Shown: piece after piece, positions 1-13,600 of the stretch
How the letters are laid out: every line of letters begins with the position of its first letter
How positions within the stretch are numbered: the stretch's first letter is position 1
Assembly: GCA_018398805.1 (NCBI GenBank)
Contig: JAGFBZ010001254.1
Coordinates: forward strand, 620,001 to 684,000
Direction of reading: 5' to 3'
Source of the DNA: Hirundichthys speculiger
Lineage: Eukaryota; Chordata; Actinopteri; Beloniformes; Exocoetidae
Length of the DNA: 64,000 bases
Made by a program: the position numbers and the translations under genes
The notes under the pieces: generated by a model
What the model was told of the DNA's origin: nothing
The model's input: only the letters and a program-made list of their open reading frames with translations
The model's database searches: none

Positions 1-1633
1 CTGTATTAAACTGAAGGTTTTGGTTTTCAGACTTGGAAATAATACATGGGGTACCTTAAAATGCACACGCTATTCTTTATAAATTTCCAACAATGAAGAA
101 CTCACAATGTGTAACCTTTCATGCTATAAAAAAAACCTATCTAGAAACAAACAGATGGCTTGGTGTCGCTTGGCACATACATATCCAGTGAGACTCTTGT
201 GAAAATTTTGTGAAAGCTCAGTCAGTGAATGCCTCACATAACTGCAGCTGACCCCATGTCTCGGAGCTCAGCTAATGGAAAGCAACAGGTGGTGGTTAGT
301 GCTTTGTAGCCCCCCTGATCTCATGCACAAAAATTAGCTTCAATCCATGCCTACAACATAGACCTTAGTGTCTGTGCTGTTACCATATAGAGGCGAAGGG
401 CAGTCTTGTATTAAAGGGATATTTTTAAGTTTTTAAGTTCTGAATTCGGCTCTACCTGTGAGCCTTCTCAAGAACAAAATCATGACACTGGTTTCCATTG
501 TGCTGTTTATATGTTGATGTAAGTCTATATTTTAAGAGGCTTTGCTGTTCTGGTTGATGCAATTAAAATGGGCTGACAGAGGACGCTCTGTGCCAGCTGC
601 TGTACTTAACTAAAGAGTGCTTTGCTATTTAAGAAAAATGGGAGGCAGGCATTCTTTACTGTAATTGTCTGTCTGTGGCTGATTTCAAATTAAATAAAAC
701 ATTTAACCCAAGGCACCAAATACTAAAAAGAAAAAAAACTCATAACCATTGCAGTAGTACAGACACTTTGGTAGCAGTCTACTGTTAAGTTGCAATATTT
801 GGAATTTATTAGCAGCATATAAATGTTAAGGTTATAGTAATATTAGTAATTAAGCTATCTGGGTATAATTCCATTATCCTGTATTATAAATCAACTATTA
901 AATGCTTTTCTGTACAATTTGTAGATGCTGGCAAAGCATTCTCAAGGTGAATATGTGCTTAAGTCATAAGATGTATTTATTGCTGTGTTCATGTCGTTCA
1001 GTTGTTTTTCTTGTTTAATAAAAACCATTCTGCCTCATGGCTGAACATGCATTTTTGTTGTATGCCCGCTCTTGTGCTCTTACTTAAGATATTATTAATC
1101 TTATACTGGAGACTGAGGTGCTTTATCTTGAGCTGTCAATAATTGTCATCATTTCATGGTGCAATGACCATGATGAGGGTGATGACTGAGGGCTTTTCTC
1201 ATGCACAGTTCAGTTTGCCAGGCAGCAGCATGTTGACGGTCACAGACTGCTGAGTGCAGCAGGCCGCGGTGTCACCTTGAAAAGCCCCAAACAGGCGCAG
1301 TATCAGGCCTGGTGCCGACTCTTGGCTCCCTGCTGAATTGATTTTGAAACATGAACCAGGAAAAGTTCTATCATTGTATGTGGAATAACTCACAACAAAT
1401 TATTTAGCAGTAGCTATGGTGAGGGACCGATGATGCAGCATTGTTGATTTAAAGATATTATTGGGTATTGCTTTCATAAAAATGACTGTTATAGCTGGCT
1501 TTTGAAATGTTTTATTTGTGTTGTGATTAATGAAACAGATTTACTGAAGACTTATTTTAGTTTCTCACATTTTTTTTAGTGATGTATTCTTGCATCTTAA
1601 GTCATGCCCTATCTTTATGTCAATCCTCCACAG
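1..1633. other. Probable sacs intron / upstream DNA, no exon recognised
   Basis: The stretch precedes the first recognisable sacsin exon, which opens at an acceptor in phase 0, so at least one upstream coding exon with the start codon and most of the ubiquitin-like domain must exist. I could not find such an exon here by eye. The DNA is mostly AT-rich and unremarkable. A block at about 1190-1390 is more GC- and CpG-rich than its surroundings and is unexplained. Confidence 0.5.
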
Positions 1634-4600
1634 CTGGATGACAGTGCACAGATTGGTACCTTGGTACCAGCAGGGAGCCCAGAAATTTCTGTCACCCTGG
1701 AGGGAAGAGGCCTGAAAGGAGGAGGTAGTATTTAAATACACACATTTATTGCAATAGACTAGTTACTGTAACAGTTCATCTGACCCAGCGTGTTTGCTAC
1801 AGGGAGGTTTGGACAGACTACGCCGCCACTGGTGGAATTTTTGAAAGATATTCTGAGAAGGTACCCTGAAGGTGGACAAATTCTGAAAGTGAGTACCCTG
1901 TTTATTGTTTGCTTGATCTGTATTGACTACAACATTTCAATTGTAGAAGTTATGCTTAAATATTGTTGAATGTGTTAACATAACACATAATACATAATAA
2001 CATAAGACTTTTACTGCTAAATATAATTTTCCTTTGGCGATAAGGCAGTAATAAGGCATTATTGAATTGTATGGAATCATATTTAATGTCATTGTCCAGT
2101 TTCACTGCAATATTATTATTATTATTATTATTATTACCTTTATTTAAACTCGGAGATACATTGAGGTAGAGACCTCATTTACAATGCAGCCACTGTGTTG
2201 ATTAATACATTTGATTTGTTTTCTCTGTTTTGAAGGAGCTGATACAAAATGCAGAGGATGCAGGAGCCACAGAAGTCAAGTTCCTGTACGATGAAACGGA
2301 GTATGGAGTGGAGTCACTGTGGTCACCTGACATGGCTCAGCATCAAGGTCAGCAGTTAGTAGTCAGCTAAGTTCAGCAGGGCAGCACAGTGATCTCTATA
2401 GTGTAACGCACATACACTATATTGCCAAAAGTATTTGCTCACCCATCCAAATGATTGGAATCAGGTGTTCCAATCACTTCCATGGTCACAGGTGTATAAA
2501 ATTAAGCATCTAGACATGCAGACTGTTTCTACAAACATTTGTGAAAGAATGGGTCGCTCTCAGGAGCTCAGTGAATTCCAGCGTGGAACTGTGATAGGAT
2601 GATACCTCTGCAACAAATCCAGTTGTGAAATTTCCTCGCTCCTAAATATTCCACAGTCAACTGTCAGCTGTATTATAAGGAAATGGAAGTGTTTGGGAGC
2701 GACAGCAACTCAGCCATGAAGTAGTAGGCCACGTAAACTGATGTAGCGGGGTCGGCAGATGCTGAAGTGCAGTTTTTTTTTACTTAACCTAGGTCGCAGA
2801 AAATTACGGAGTCCACTGCCTACTTTATTTGTCAGGATTTGAGACCGTATTCAGTGGTGGAAAACGCCGGCTTTAGGCGCATGGTGAACGCGATGGAGCC
2901 CCGCTATCCTATTGTCTTTTATTCATTTTGTCCAGCATTTGTAAGCTGCCTGTCAGCCATATAATGTGTAATTGATGCTTTCAGTTCAGTTAATTCAAAC
3001 AGTCATTGGAACACTCACAACATGTCACCAAAATCACTTTGTCCCGTTAAAATCTTTCGAAAAATGATGTAAATGTATTGTAAGACAAATATCGATATAT
3101 ATCGTATCATGAGCCAAATATATCGTATCGTATCGCGAGATTAGTGTATCGCTACAGCCCTAGTGGCGAGTGGATAGAATAGAATAGAATAGAATAGAAT
3201 AGAATAGAATAGAATATAAATACTTTATTGATCCCCGGGGGGAAATTCTGGCGTTACAGTAGCAACATTGAAGTATAAAGTGACCACCACCAAGACAAAA
3301 CAAAAGTATGAAAGTACTCATGTAAATGGTAAATGGTGAATATATATACAATATTATAAACAAAATTATAAACAAAATTATAAACAAATTATGTGTGCAA
3401 GAAGATGGTATATGGCATATTACAGTGCAATGCAGTACAATAAAGTGACTGTGTGATAAAGTGACGTATTGAGCTTAGTTTAACTTGAACAACTAAACTG
3501 CAATAGTGTAAACCTTAGTCCAAAGTTAATTGTCAGAGGGAGCTGAGAGCTCTCTACCCGCCAGAGGTGACTGGTTATACAGTTTAATTGCTGTTGGCAG
3601 GAACGACTTCCTGTATCTGTTCTTGTGACAGCGGAGCTGAACTAGTCTGTTGGAGAAACTGCTCCGCTGTCTGTCCAGTACTGTGTAAAGTGGGTGGTCA
3701 GGATTGTCCATGATTGACAGCAGTTTTTTCAGGATTCTCCTTTCCACCACAACTTCAAAAGTGTCCGGTTTGCAGCCAGTCACAGAGCCGGCCTTCCTGA
3801 TCAGCTTGTTCAGCCTGTTGATGTCACTGGCTCTGATGCTGCTCCCCCAGCAGACCACTGCAAAGTAAAGGGTGCTGGCAACAACAGACTGATAGAAGAT
3901 CTGCAGCATCCTGCTGCACACGTTGAAAGATCTGAGCTTCCTCAGGAAGTAGAGGCGGCTCATCCCCTTCTTGTATACAGCGTCAGTGTTGACTCTCCAG
4001 TTCAGTTCGTTGTCTATGTAGACGCCCGGGTACTTGTACTCCTCCACAGTGGTGATGTCCTCTCCCAGGATCTGAAGAGGCTGTGTGGCTGTCTTCTTCT
4101 TCCTGAAGTCAATCACCATCTCCCTGGTCTTGGACACACTGATGCATGGGAAGGCTGGTTTAAAGAGAATTGGAAGGATGTTATCTGCAAGAAGTACCAA
4201 TTAAATCAATCAATCAGTCATACAAACTGTATTTATATAGCAATTTTAGTACAATTAAAATGCAGCGCAAAGTGCTTTACAAAGTAAAAACGGAGTCGCT
4301 TCCACCCATTTGCCCACCCCCTTCTCCTCCACCCTTAATCCCTATCAATGATAAAACGTGTTCTCAAAGAATTAAAAAATATGGATAGAATAGCTGGGCA
4401 CGTAAGAACCAGAGAGGTAAACACTATCACAGGAAACCATCTGCATTGGGAGGCAGGTGCGACCCAGCTGCCCGGTAGGGGGCAACAACCCAATCCCAGA
4501 CAAGGCAGAGCATCAAACACCACTGATGCAGGGTGAATACATGGACCGCAGGAGAGCAGACTTCGGGCCAGGGCCATAGCAGCCACCACCCCCGATACAG

Positions 4601-7600
4601 AGGGCTCTGCTGATTAAACACTGGAGTGAAAAAAGACATAAGAGCACAGATGTTTCTTAAAGGCATTAAAAATATTTATTTTTAAAGCATTATTATTATT
4701 TGTTGCAACATGCAGGGACAGCATTGTATGTCTACAATGATGCTGTGTTCACTGTGGATGACTGGAATGGCATTCAGGAGATTGCAAGAAGTAGGAAGAG
4801 AGATGATCCATTGAAAGTTGGACGATTTGGTATTGGCTTCAACTCTGTGTACCATATTACAGGTGAGAATTGTCTTGAGATACAAAATTAGAGTTTATAC
4901 ATTCAAATGTTTAGCTTAGTTCTGTTTTCTCATACAGCGTCAATAGGAACATTAATTGTTTTCTGTGTTGCTAAACATGTTTTTCTGACATTTTTATCTT
5001 CAACTTTTGTTATTTGTATATATTTCAGATGTTCCCAGTATATTCAGTGGAGACCAGATAGCCATGTTAGACCCTCATCAGACCCTTTTTGGAGCGAATG
5101 AATCTGGGCAGTGTTGGAACTTGAAGACAGACATTAAGGAGATTGCAGAGCTAGCTGACCAGTTTTCTCCCTACATAGGAATGTTTGGGAGCTCTGAGAA
5201 AACCATTAAAGATGGCTGCTTTCCAGGAACTCTCTTTCGCTTTCCTCTTCGCATGAAACCATCCCAGCTCAGTGGCAACATTTACAATAAGGAAAAAGTT
5301 TTGGAGCTCTTTGAGTCTTTTAAAGCTGATGCAGACACGGTGCTCCTCTTCCTCAAGAGCGTTCAGAAGATCTCCTTACACGTGCGAGAGTCTGATGGTA
5401 CAGAACGCTTGCTATTTCAGGCTTCAGCAACAGAGAATACTGATGATAAATCAGAAAGACAGAATGCACTGAAGACACTTAGTCAGGCTATAGACAGTTA
5501 CAGCAATGGGGTTCCTAGCTCTACCATAACATGTGTCACTTATCAGATCAACATAGAGACTCAGGATGAAACAGCTAAAGAGACTCAGAGGACGACGTGG
5601 CTTGTTTGTAATGGAGTTGGGGGACGAGGGATGTGTGCTGAGTTGGACTCTCTGGCAGACAATTTGAAGTTCATGCCTGCAATTGGCATTGCCCTGCCTC
5701 TTACTGCGATCAACGAAGAGGAAAAAGGTGCAACATCTGGCTTCTCAGGACGAGCTTTTTGTTTCCTTCCTCTTCCACCTGGTGAAGAAAGTGAGACAGG
5801 ACTTCCTGTTCATGTTAGTGGTTTTTTCGGCCTCACGGACAACCGTAGGAGCATCAAGTGGCGGGAAGTGGACCAGTGGAGGGATCCAGCTGCCTTGTGG
5901 AACGAGCTGCTTATAATCACTGTCATCCCCAGGGCTTACTTCACTCTCATAATTGAGGCTATAAAAAGGGTTCAGACAAAAAAGGACCAAGACTTTCCTT
6001 TGTCCCCTGCAGGGACCTATAGGGCCTGGCCAGACCCTAAGCAGGTCAAGTCCCGCTGGACACCCATTCTCCATCCACTCTTTCAGGAGTTACTGCAGCA
6101 GAAAGTAATTTATTCCCTCAGTGAAAGCTGGATCGGGGTGGACCAGGCAGTGTTCTCAGAGCTAGATACAGATGAGAACATTTCAGAGACTGTGATCAAC
6201 TACCTCCAAAGCTCAGGAATGCAGGTGTCAAAGGTGCCAGCTGCAATACACTTTGTCCTGGCTGCCTTCACAACTGAGCCAACTGAAGTGAAGAAGGTCA
6301 CTCCATCTTTGTTGCGGCAGGCGATCAGGAAGTACAAACACAAAGGCTCCACACATGACAAGCTGCTACTATTGGAGTTCGCACTCAGTGATGGCAATTA
6401 CAGTGACCTTATAGGACTTGAGCTCCTGCCACTGCAAGATGAAACATTTACAACATTTTCATCCTCCGTCACTGAAAAGGATGCTATTTACATTGCATCA
6501 GAAGATTACCCCAGGTAAAGATTTAATGATCTTGCTTTTCCCAGTGCATTATTTTTGTGGTTTTAACAGGTTGAATCATAATGTATCACTTCCCTTTATC
6601 TGACTTTGAGTCACAGAAAGCAGAAAGGCCCCTCCCTCTGCCTGGCCACCTCCTCCAGCTCTTGAGGAAAACCAAGGCATTCCCTGGACAGCCAAGGGAT
6701 GCAATCTCTGTAGTTTGTCCTGGGTCTGCCTTGAGGCCTCCTACTGGTTGGAGATGCCCAAAACACCTCTCGAGGGACGCGTCCAGGGTGCCCTATGTTG
6801 CTATGTTGTCAGGGGCACATGCCCCTGGGATTATTCGAGTACACAAACCCCTCCACCACGTTAAGGTGGAGATTCAGGGAGGGGCATGTATCCATGGTGT
6901 TATTCTTTTGGTCACTTCCCATAGTTCATAGCCATAGGTGAGAGTACATCAACCAGTAAACAGAAAGCCTTGTCATTTGGATCAGCTCTCCCTTCACCAC
7001 AACAGACCAGTACAGAGTTCACATTACTGCTATACCATCAGATGCCTCACCAATCCGCTTATCAATCTCCTGTTCCATTATTCCCGCACTTGTGAATAAA
7101 CCCGTGAGATACTTGAACCCCTCCGCTTGAGTGAGGTGATGCCTCAAGTGAAGTTTAAGTATTAAATGATATGAAATATTATTTGATCTGAAATAACCTG
7201 GATGTTTCCATGGATAGAATATTAATAATATTGTGTGACTCAATTTGTTGGTCTCGATTAATTTTGTATGGTAAATTGTAAAGCTGAGAAGCTGACTTGT
7301 TCATAGATGATATGGCAGTTTAGGTTTATTACATGATATGTTTTTTTTTGCAGCTCCCTGTGTAAATCATATTGTAAAACATTCAATTTTATTAACAGGG
7401 TCATGGTTACATGTTTTTACTTTTCTACATATAAATTTAGTTTTAATTATATCTTCAATATTTAGGGGGGTGTTTGTCAAACAAAAAAGATGGATCTTGC
7501 TTTCTGTGTGAGAATGAAAACATTTATACACAAAACCTTTTTCTTTCTTCACCTTCAGGACTCTATATCCAGGACTTGAGTATCGGTTCATATTGGAGAG

Positions 7601-10600
7601 TCTAAAGTCATCCGTGATGGACAGTTTAAAGAAAGCAGCCAAAAGCAGAGGTAATAAAATATATTTAATTACAAGTTATCTGTTTCACATACTCTCTGTA
7701 TAACTATGCTCAATACTGAAATTTTCTTAATAGGATTTTAGGATTTTAATAGAATTTAAATAATTTTAACTCTGTTGACTAATGAAAATGTAATTGCAAC
7801 GATAAAAGCTAAATTTAGGATAATATGATCAGGTCTGGGCAGCACCATGGATTAGTGGTTAGCACTGTTGCTTCACAGCAAGAAGGTTCCTGGTTTGAAC
7901 CTCAGCAGGGGTCTTTCTGTGTGGAGTTTGCATGTTCTCCTCGTGCTTGCGTGGGTTTCCTCCGGGTACTCCAGCTTCCTCCTACAGTTCAAAGACATGC
8001 ATATTGTCCCCTTAGGGGATCAATAAAGTATATTTAAATTTGAATTTGAATGTCAGGTTAATTGATGGTTCTAAATTGCCCGTAGGAGTGATTGTGAGTG
8101 TGCGTGGTTGTTTGTCTATGTGTGGACTTGCGATGGACTGGCAACCTTTCCAGGGTGTACCCCTGCCTTTTGCCTTTTCGCTGGAATAGGCTCCAGCAGA
8201 TCCCTGTGACCCTGCAGAGGATAAGTGGGCATAGATAGTGGATGGATGATCAGATCTTTGTAACAGCTTAATGCACTGTACAAACTATCAATTATGCTAT
8301 AAGTGGTTATGATTTTGGGTATCATATGTGACGTATCTAGCAGAAACTGTATCTCACAATGAGACTGAAATGCCCCTGACCTCTTGTGATGTGGGTTTGT
8401 GGGTTCAGCCATGTTGTAGAAACATAGGGTAAACCTACCTCTGCAGCAGTGCCAGCAGGGCATTAAATCTGGTACAATGCTGATAGATAATTTAAGAGAG
8501 AGAGAGAAAGGAAGAGAGGGTGAACATGCTGATTTAAGGCTGAGTTGTTTTGTACTGACAAAATAAAGACTACTAAGCAGGTAGAGACATATTGGCTGTA
8601 GCTTAGTTGGTAGAGCGGGTCGTCCAGTCACTGTAAGGTTGGCGGTTTGATCCCGGATCCAACTGTCCACATGCCAAAGTGTCCTTGGGCAAGACACTGA
8701 ACCCTAACTTGACCCCAGTGGCTCAGGCAGTGCCGTGGATGGTAGCAGCCACCCACTGGTGTATGAATGTGAGTGTGAATGGGTGAATGAGAGGCTATTG
8801 TAAACAGCTTTGAGGTCACCTTGATGGTGTGGAGAAAGCGGTGTAGCAGGAGGCTATATCCATGCTGAGGCCAGCTACTCATCTTGCCAATGATAAGTAA
8901 TTGTTTTTAACTGAGTGGTGGGTAGTGGGAAATGAGAAGGTGACGGCTAATGTGACCTATGTGATAACCCATGAACCTATCAGACCTTTCAGATCAAATG
9001 CAAAATGCCCTATACTCAACCTATTTGCAACTTGAATATTGTTAGATTTGATTAATCAGTTTTGATAGATGAAATGACCGTACAGTACATTACGATGTGA
9101 TTTGGATTTGGGTTAAACTGGTTATCACAGTTTTTCTTTTTTTCAATGAATATAATTATAAACTGACAACAGGGGACTTAAAGTGACTGAAACACAATGC
9201 AGATTTTAGATTGATTTATGTTTCTACCTCCAGAATATGCAACGTTGGTATAAATGTTAACTTTGTTAACTTAGGATATAATCTTAATTTAGTCCTTTTT
9301 AGTCTACCATACTATATTTCACACGTGTTGAAAATCTTTTCTTTTTTAAATTTGTATTATTGTTATTTTGTATTCTTTTTATTCTTTAATTTTTTTTACT
9401 TTGAAATTAGACATTAAGTTAATCCAAAATACTTAAATGTGTTATTTGAATTACAGTGCAGCAGTTTCTATGGGGGTGTTCAGGTAGGTATTTCAAAATG
9501 TGTCAAATATCTCATTATTAGTAACCAAAACTAATGCATAGATGTAAATATTCAGCATGGTAACTCACCGATATGACAAGTAAAAAGAACTCCAGCTCAC
9601 GAGTTTAGATTCTGTATTTTCTTTCTTCTGATGGATATGTTCACTAATCATCATTCAGATCTATGTAGGAGTCGTGTGGGATTTTCATGGTAAGAAAATG
9701 TAACCCATGGGAAATAACCTTTTTTTTTTGCAATAATTTGCAGTAAAGTGTGATCTGATCTTCACCTAAGCCAATAATAGACAACCACAATCTACTAGAC
9801 CTGATAGCCTAGAAACAGTTGTAATTTCTCATGTCATTATTGAACACACCCATCAAACATTTATAACATTGGAAGAATACAAAGATGGAGTAAAAACTTA
9901 ATAGCTAATAGCTGGTTGAACCTCTTTTGGCAGCAGTGACTTGCTTGAGCAATTCCTTTCAGTAGCGCTGTATCAGAACTGGATGAGATTCAGGAGGAAT
10001 TTTTGACCATTCCTTTTTACAAAACTGCTTCAGCTCAAACACGTTTTTTGGATGTATGGTGTGAATGGCTCTTTTGAGGTCATTTCACAGCATCTCTGTG
10101 GGGCTAAAGTCTGGACTCTGACCAGGCCACTGTGTGGTTACTTCTGTGCTTAAGGTCATCATCCTGTTGCATCACCCAGCTTCAATCACACTGAGCCGGC
10201 AGACAGCCACCCTGACATAATCATGTAGGATATTTTGTTTAATCTGGAAATGAATTTTCCCTTTGATGATTGAGCAGGGGTGGGCAAATCCAGTCCTCAA
10301 GGGCGAGTGTCCTGCATCCTTGCTGCAGGGCATCTGAATCAAATGCATGGGTCATTAACAACCCTGTGCAGACCTTGATGACAAGCTGACAGTGGCCCAT
10401 TCATTTGAATCAAGTGTGTTGTGGCAGGAAAACATCTAAGACACACAGAACAGCTGCCCTCGAGGACTGGGATTGCCCACTCCTGTGATAGAAAGTGGTT
10501 TAACCCCTGGGGCAGTGAAGCAAGCCCAAATCATGATGCTGCCTTCACCATACTTCACCACTGGGCTGATGTTTTGATGTTGGTAAATTGGTAAGTATTC

Positions 10601-13600
10601 CTTCCAAACAATTCAATTTTTGTTTCATCGCTCAACAAAACATTCTTCCAGTACCATTGCAGATTGCCAATGTGCTCTCTGGCAAACTTCAGGCTCACAG
10701 AAAAGTTTCTTTGGTGAGCTGCAGCTTCCTCCACTGTGTTCTGTTCAGTGACTTGTGTATGAGCAGAGATGTTTGCCAGTTCAGTGTCTTTAGCTGTTAC
10801 TTATGGGTTCTTCTTTACTTCATTAAGGATTCTGCATTGTGTTTTTGAATTCATCTTGGCTCGGGGTCTATTTCTAGGAGATGTAGCCACAGTACTCTTT
10901 AATGGTCTCCATTTATATATAGTTTCTCTAAGTTTCGACTGATGAATGCCTAAACACTACAAGATTGTTTTTTTTTTTTTTAATTTATGCAGATCACCCA
11001 CTGTTAATCTTATTAGCGATCTTCTTTTTTTGAGGCATGTTTCACAGCAAATGATGCTTCTTATGAACAGCAATGCTTGTCTTTCATCAAAGTAGCTCTC
11101 AATCACAACTCCAAAGTCATTCTATTTTGTTGAACATCAGATGTGCAGACTACTGATGCTAATTACCTTTTTTTATTAATAAGTCTAATAGGTTCACTTA
11201 CTTTTGCTTCAGCACTGCGAATATTTAATGCGTGTGTTCAATATAGATTTGAGAAAGTATAACTTTCTGTGTGTTATGAGCTTAAGCACATTATTTGTCT
11301 GTTTCTGTGACTAGGATGAGGATCAGATCACGTTTTATGGTAAATCCATGCAGAAAATGAGCAAATTCCAGGCAGTTCACATAATTTTCTTCCCACTGTT
11401 ATGACATTCAGCATTTTACTAGTTATCAGTCTCTTGCCAAAAAATGCTACCCTGACACTGAAAGGATTGTGATAAACTAAAGATTAATAGGAGATTGAAA
11501 TAAAACTAACATACTGGAGCTGTCCACAAATTTCTGCAAGTATTTGCATGGATTATATTGGAATGTTGGCAGCAATATTGTGTGTTGTAAATGTTTGTAT
11601 ATTAATTTTGTTTTGCAATATTAACTTTATGTTGAACCAGCTTTTGCCATCTTCCTCTCTAATTTATTCAGACACTAACCTCTTTCCCTCACCTGAGGAA
11701 ATTAAACCAATACTGCAATAAAAAAACAACGCTTTTTGTTATAATAATAATAATAATAACTAAATAAACAAAGTCACCCATACACAGACTTGAAAAGACT
11801 TGCACATAGCATTTTCATTACATGGTTGATTAAAGCTGATGTGTCCTTCTATAACAGCAACAAATCTAGCATCCTGCCTTTGCCTTTAATATTGATTAGT
11901 ATCTGTAATTATAACTGATCCTGATCTAAATGTTTCTGCCATAACAGGAAGACCCTGCACTCAACTACAAGTACTGAACCCTGAACGATCAGCACGGCTC
12001 ATCAAGGAGATCCTCTCCACAGCCTGGACAACAAGAGACTTCAGTGTAGAGTGGGAACCTGGAAACAGAGATTTGAGACATCCGACAGTTTCCTGGCTAA
12101 AGATGATTTGGAAGCATCTCTACATCCATTTTCCTGAGGATCTAAATACCTTTGAAGACATGCCTTTGATCCCACTTGTGCCACTTGAGGAAAACATGAA
12201 GAAGGTTAAGCTTCTGCGTCTCAAAACTCCCTCACCAATAATTCTTGTGAATGATGAAGAGGTATCACTGTCTGAAAATCTTCTTGGCATCATGGAAAAG
12301 CTTGGAGGTGTTGTGATAAAAAAGCTGGATTCGTGTTTGCAGCACCCTCAGGTGAAGAATTACATCCACCCATGCTCTCCTGGAATGCTTCTGCAACTTA
12401 TGGATAGGCTGTCAACCCAGCGACTATCTAGCCAAGTCTCTTCTTTCTCAGACAAAGAGAAAGTTGCACTCAGAAACTATCTTGCAGGACTGACAGACAT
12501 CACAGAGAAGGAAAAGCATACCTTGCTTGACCTCTCCATCTTTGACAAAGTGGGGATTTCTTCTGAAGGTAACTCAGCATTTACGTCACTGAGAGGTGCC
12601 AGAGCTTTACATCATAGAGCCAAGTACCCACCAAATGTGAAACTATCAGAAAATCTTGTGGTTTGCTCTGATGAGGAATCGATTCGTCTCATCAAGATGC
12701 TCAACGTTGAACAGCTGAAAACAACAGAATGTTTGAAGACGATTATCCAGGATATTGAAACAGGTTTCTACAAAAAAGATGAAACAATCCAAATCATGCT
12801 TTGGGCTCTCAAACATCTGGCCTTTCTAAAGAATGAGAACCCTTCTGTAATAGGATGGCTTTCTGCCCTAAAATTCATTCAGTTGCCTAGTGGAAAGTCA
12901 GTCAAAGCCTCAGATCTTTTTGACCCTGAGCTGGAGATTCTCCAGCATCTGTTCTACATGGAAGAGAAAACTAGGTTTCCAACAAATACATACACAGCAT
13001 CCCCTGACATTCTTCATTCACTCAGACAGCTTGGGCTACGAAATGAAGTGCAGCTCAGTGAAAAAGACGTTCTTAAAGTTGCAAAGAAAATAGAGGAGTT
13101 ACAGAGCAACGAAGAGCCTCATTGGGACTTCATAATCAAAAAGGCAAAAACGCTCCTCCAGATACTTAACAAACAAACCAAGCTGATAAAATCAGCTGAT
13201 GGTCAGACATCATTGCTAAAACTGAAATGGGTACCTGTCTGTAAAGAGAGACCTTTAACCTACCCTAAATCCCTTGCTTGGGTTGGAGATACTCTCAATA
13301 TTTGCTCATTATCTGAAATGTGTGAATTATCCCATGCAGTGCTTGTGGGATCTTCAGTACCACTGGTTGAACACACATCTGCAGGTTTGAAGAAGTCATT
13401 AAAACCAACCATAGAGCCACAGGTAGATCAAGTATTACAGCACTTGAAAGCAGTGAATGACTGGCATAAATCTCAAGCATTCACCACAGAGGATTGGTAT
13501 CAGTTCCAGCAGATCTTGTTTGAGATTTACAGCTTCATGCAAGCTCATCTTGAGGACGCAAGAGAAGCAATGAAATCACTGCCTTTTGACTGGGTGTGGA

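Noticed and set aside
3526..4200. Independent protein-coding gene on the minus strand (224 codons)
   Set aside because: The motifs are those of a non-LTR reverse transcriptase C-terminus with a LINE 3' tail, so it is a mobile-element fragment.
8600..8660. tRNA gene on the plus strand
   Set aside because: A and B boxes are present but no complete cloverleaf with acceptor stem closes, and a SINE body follows directly.
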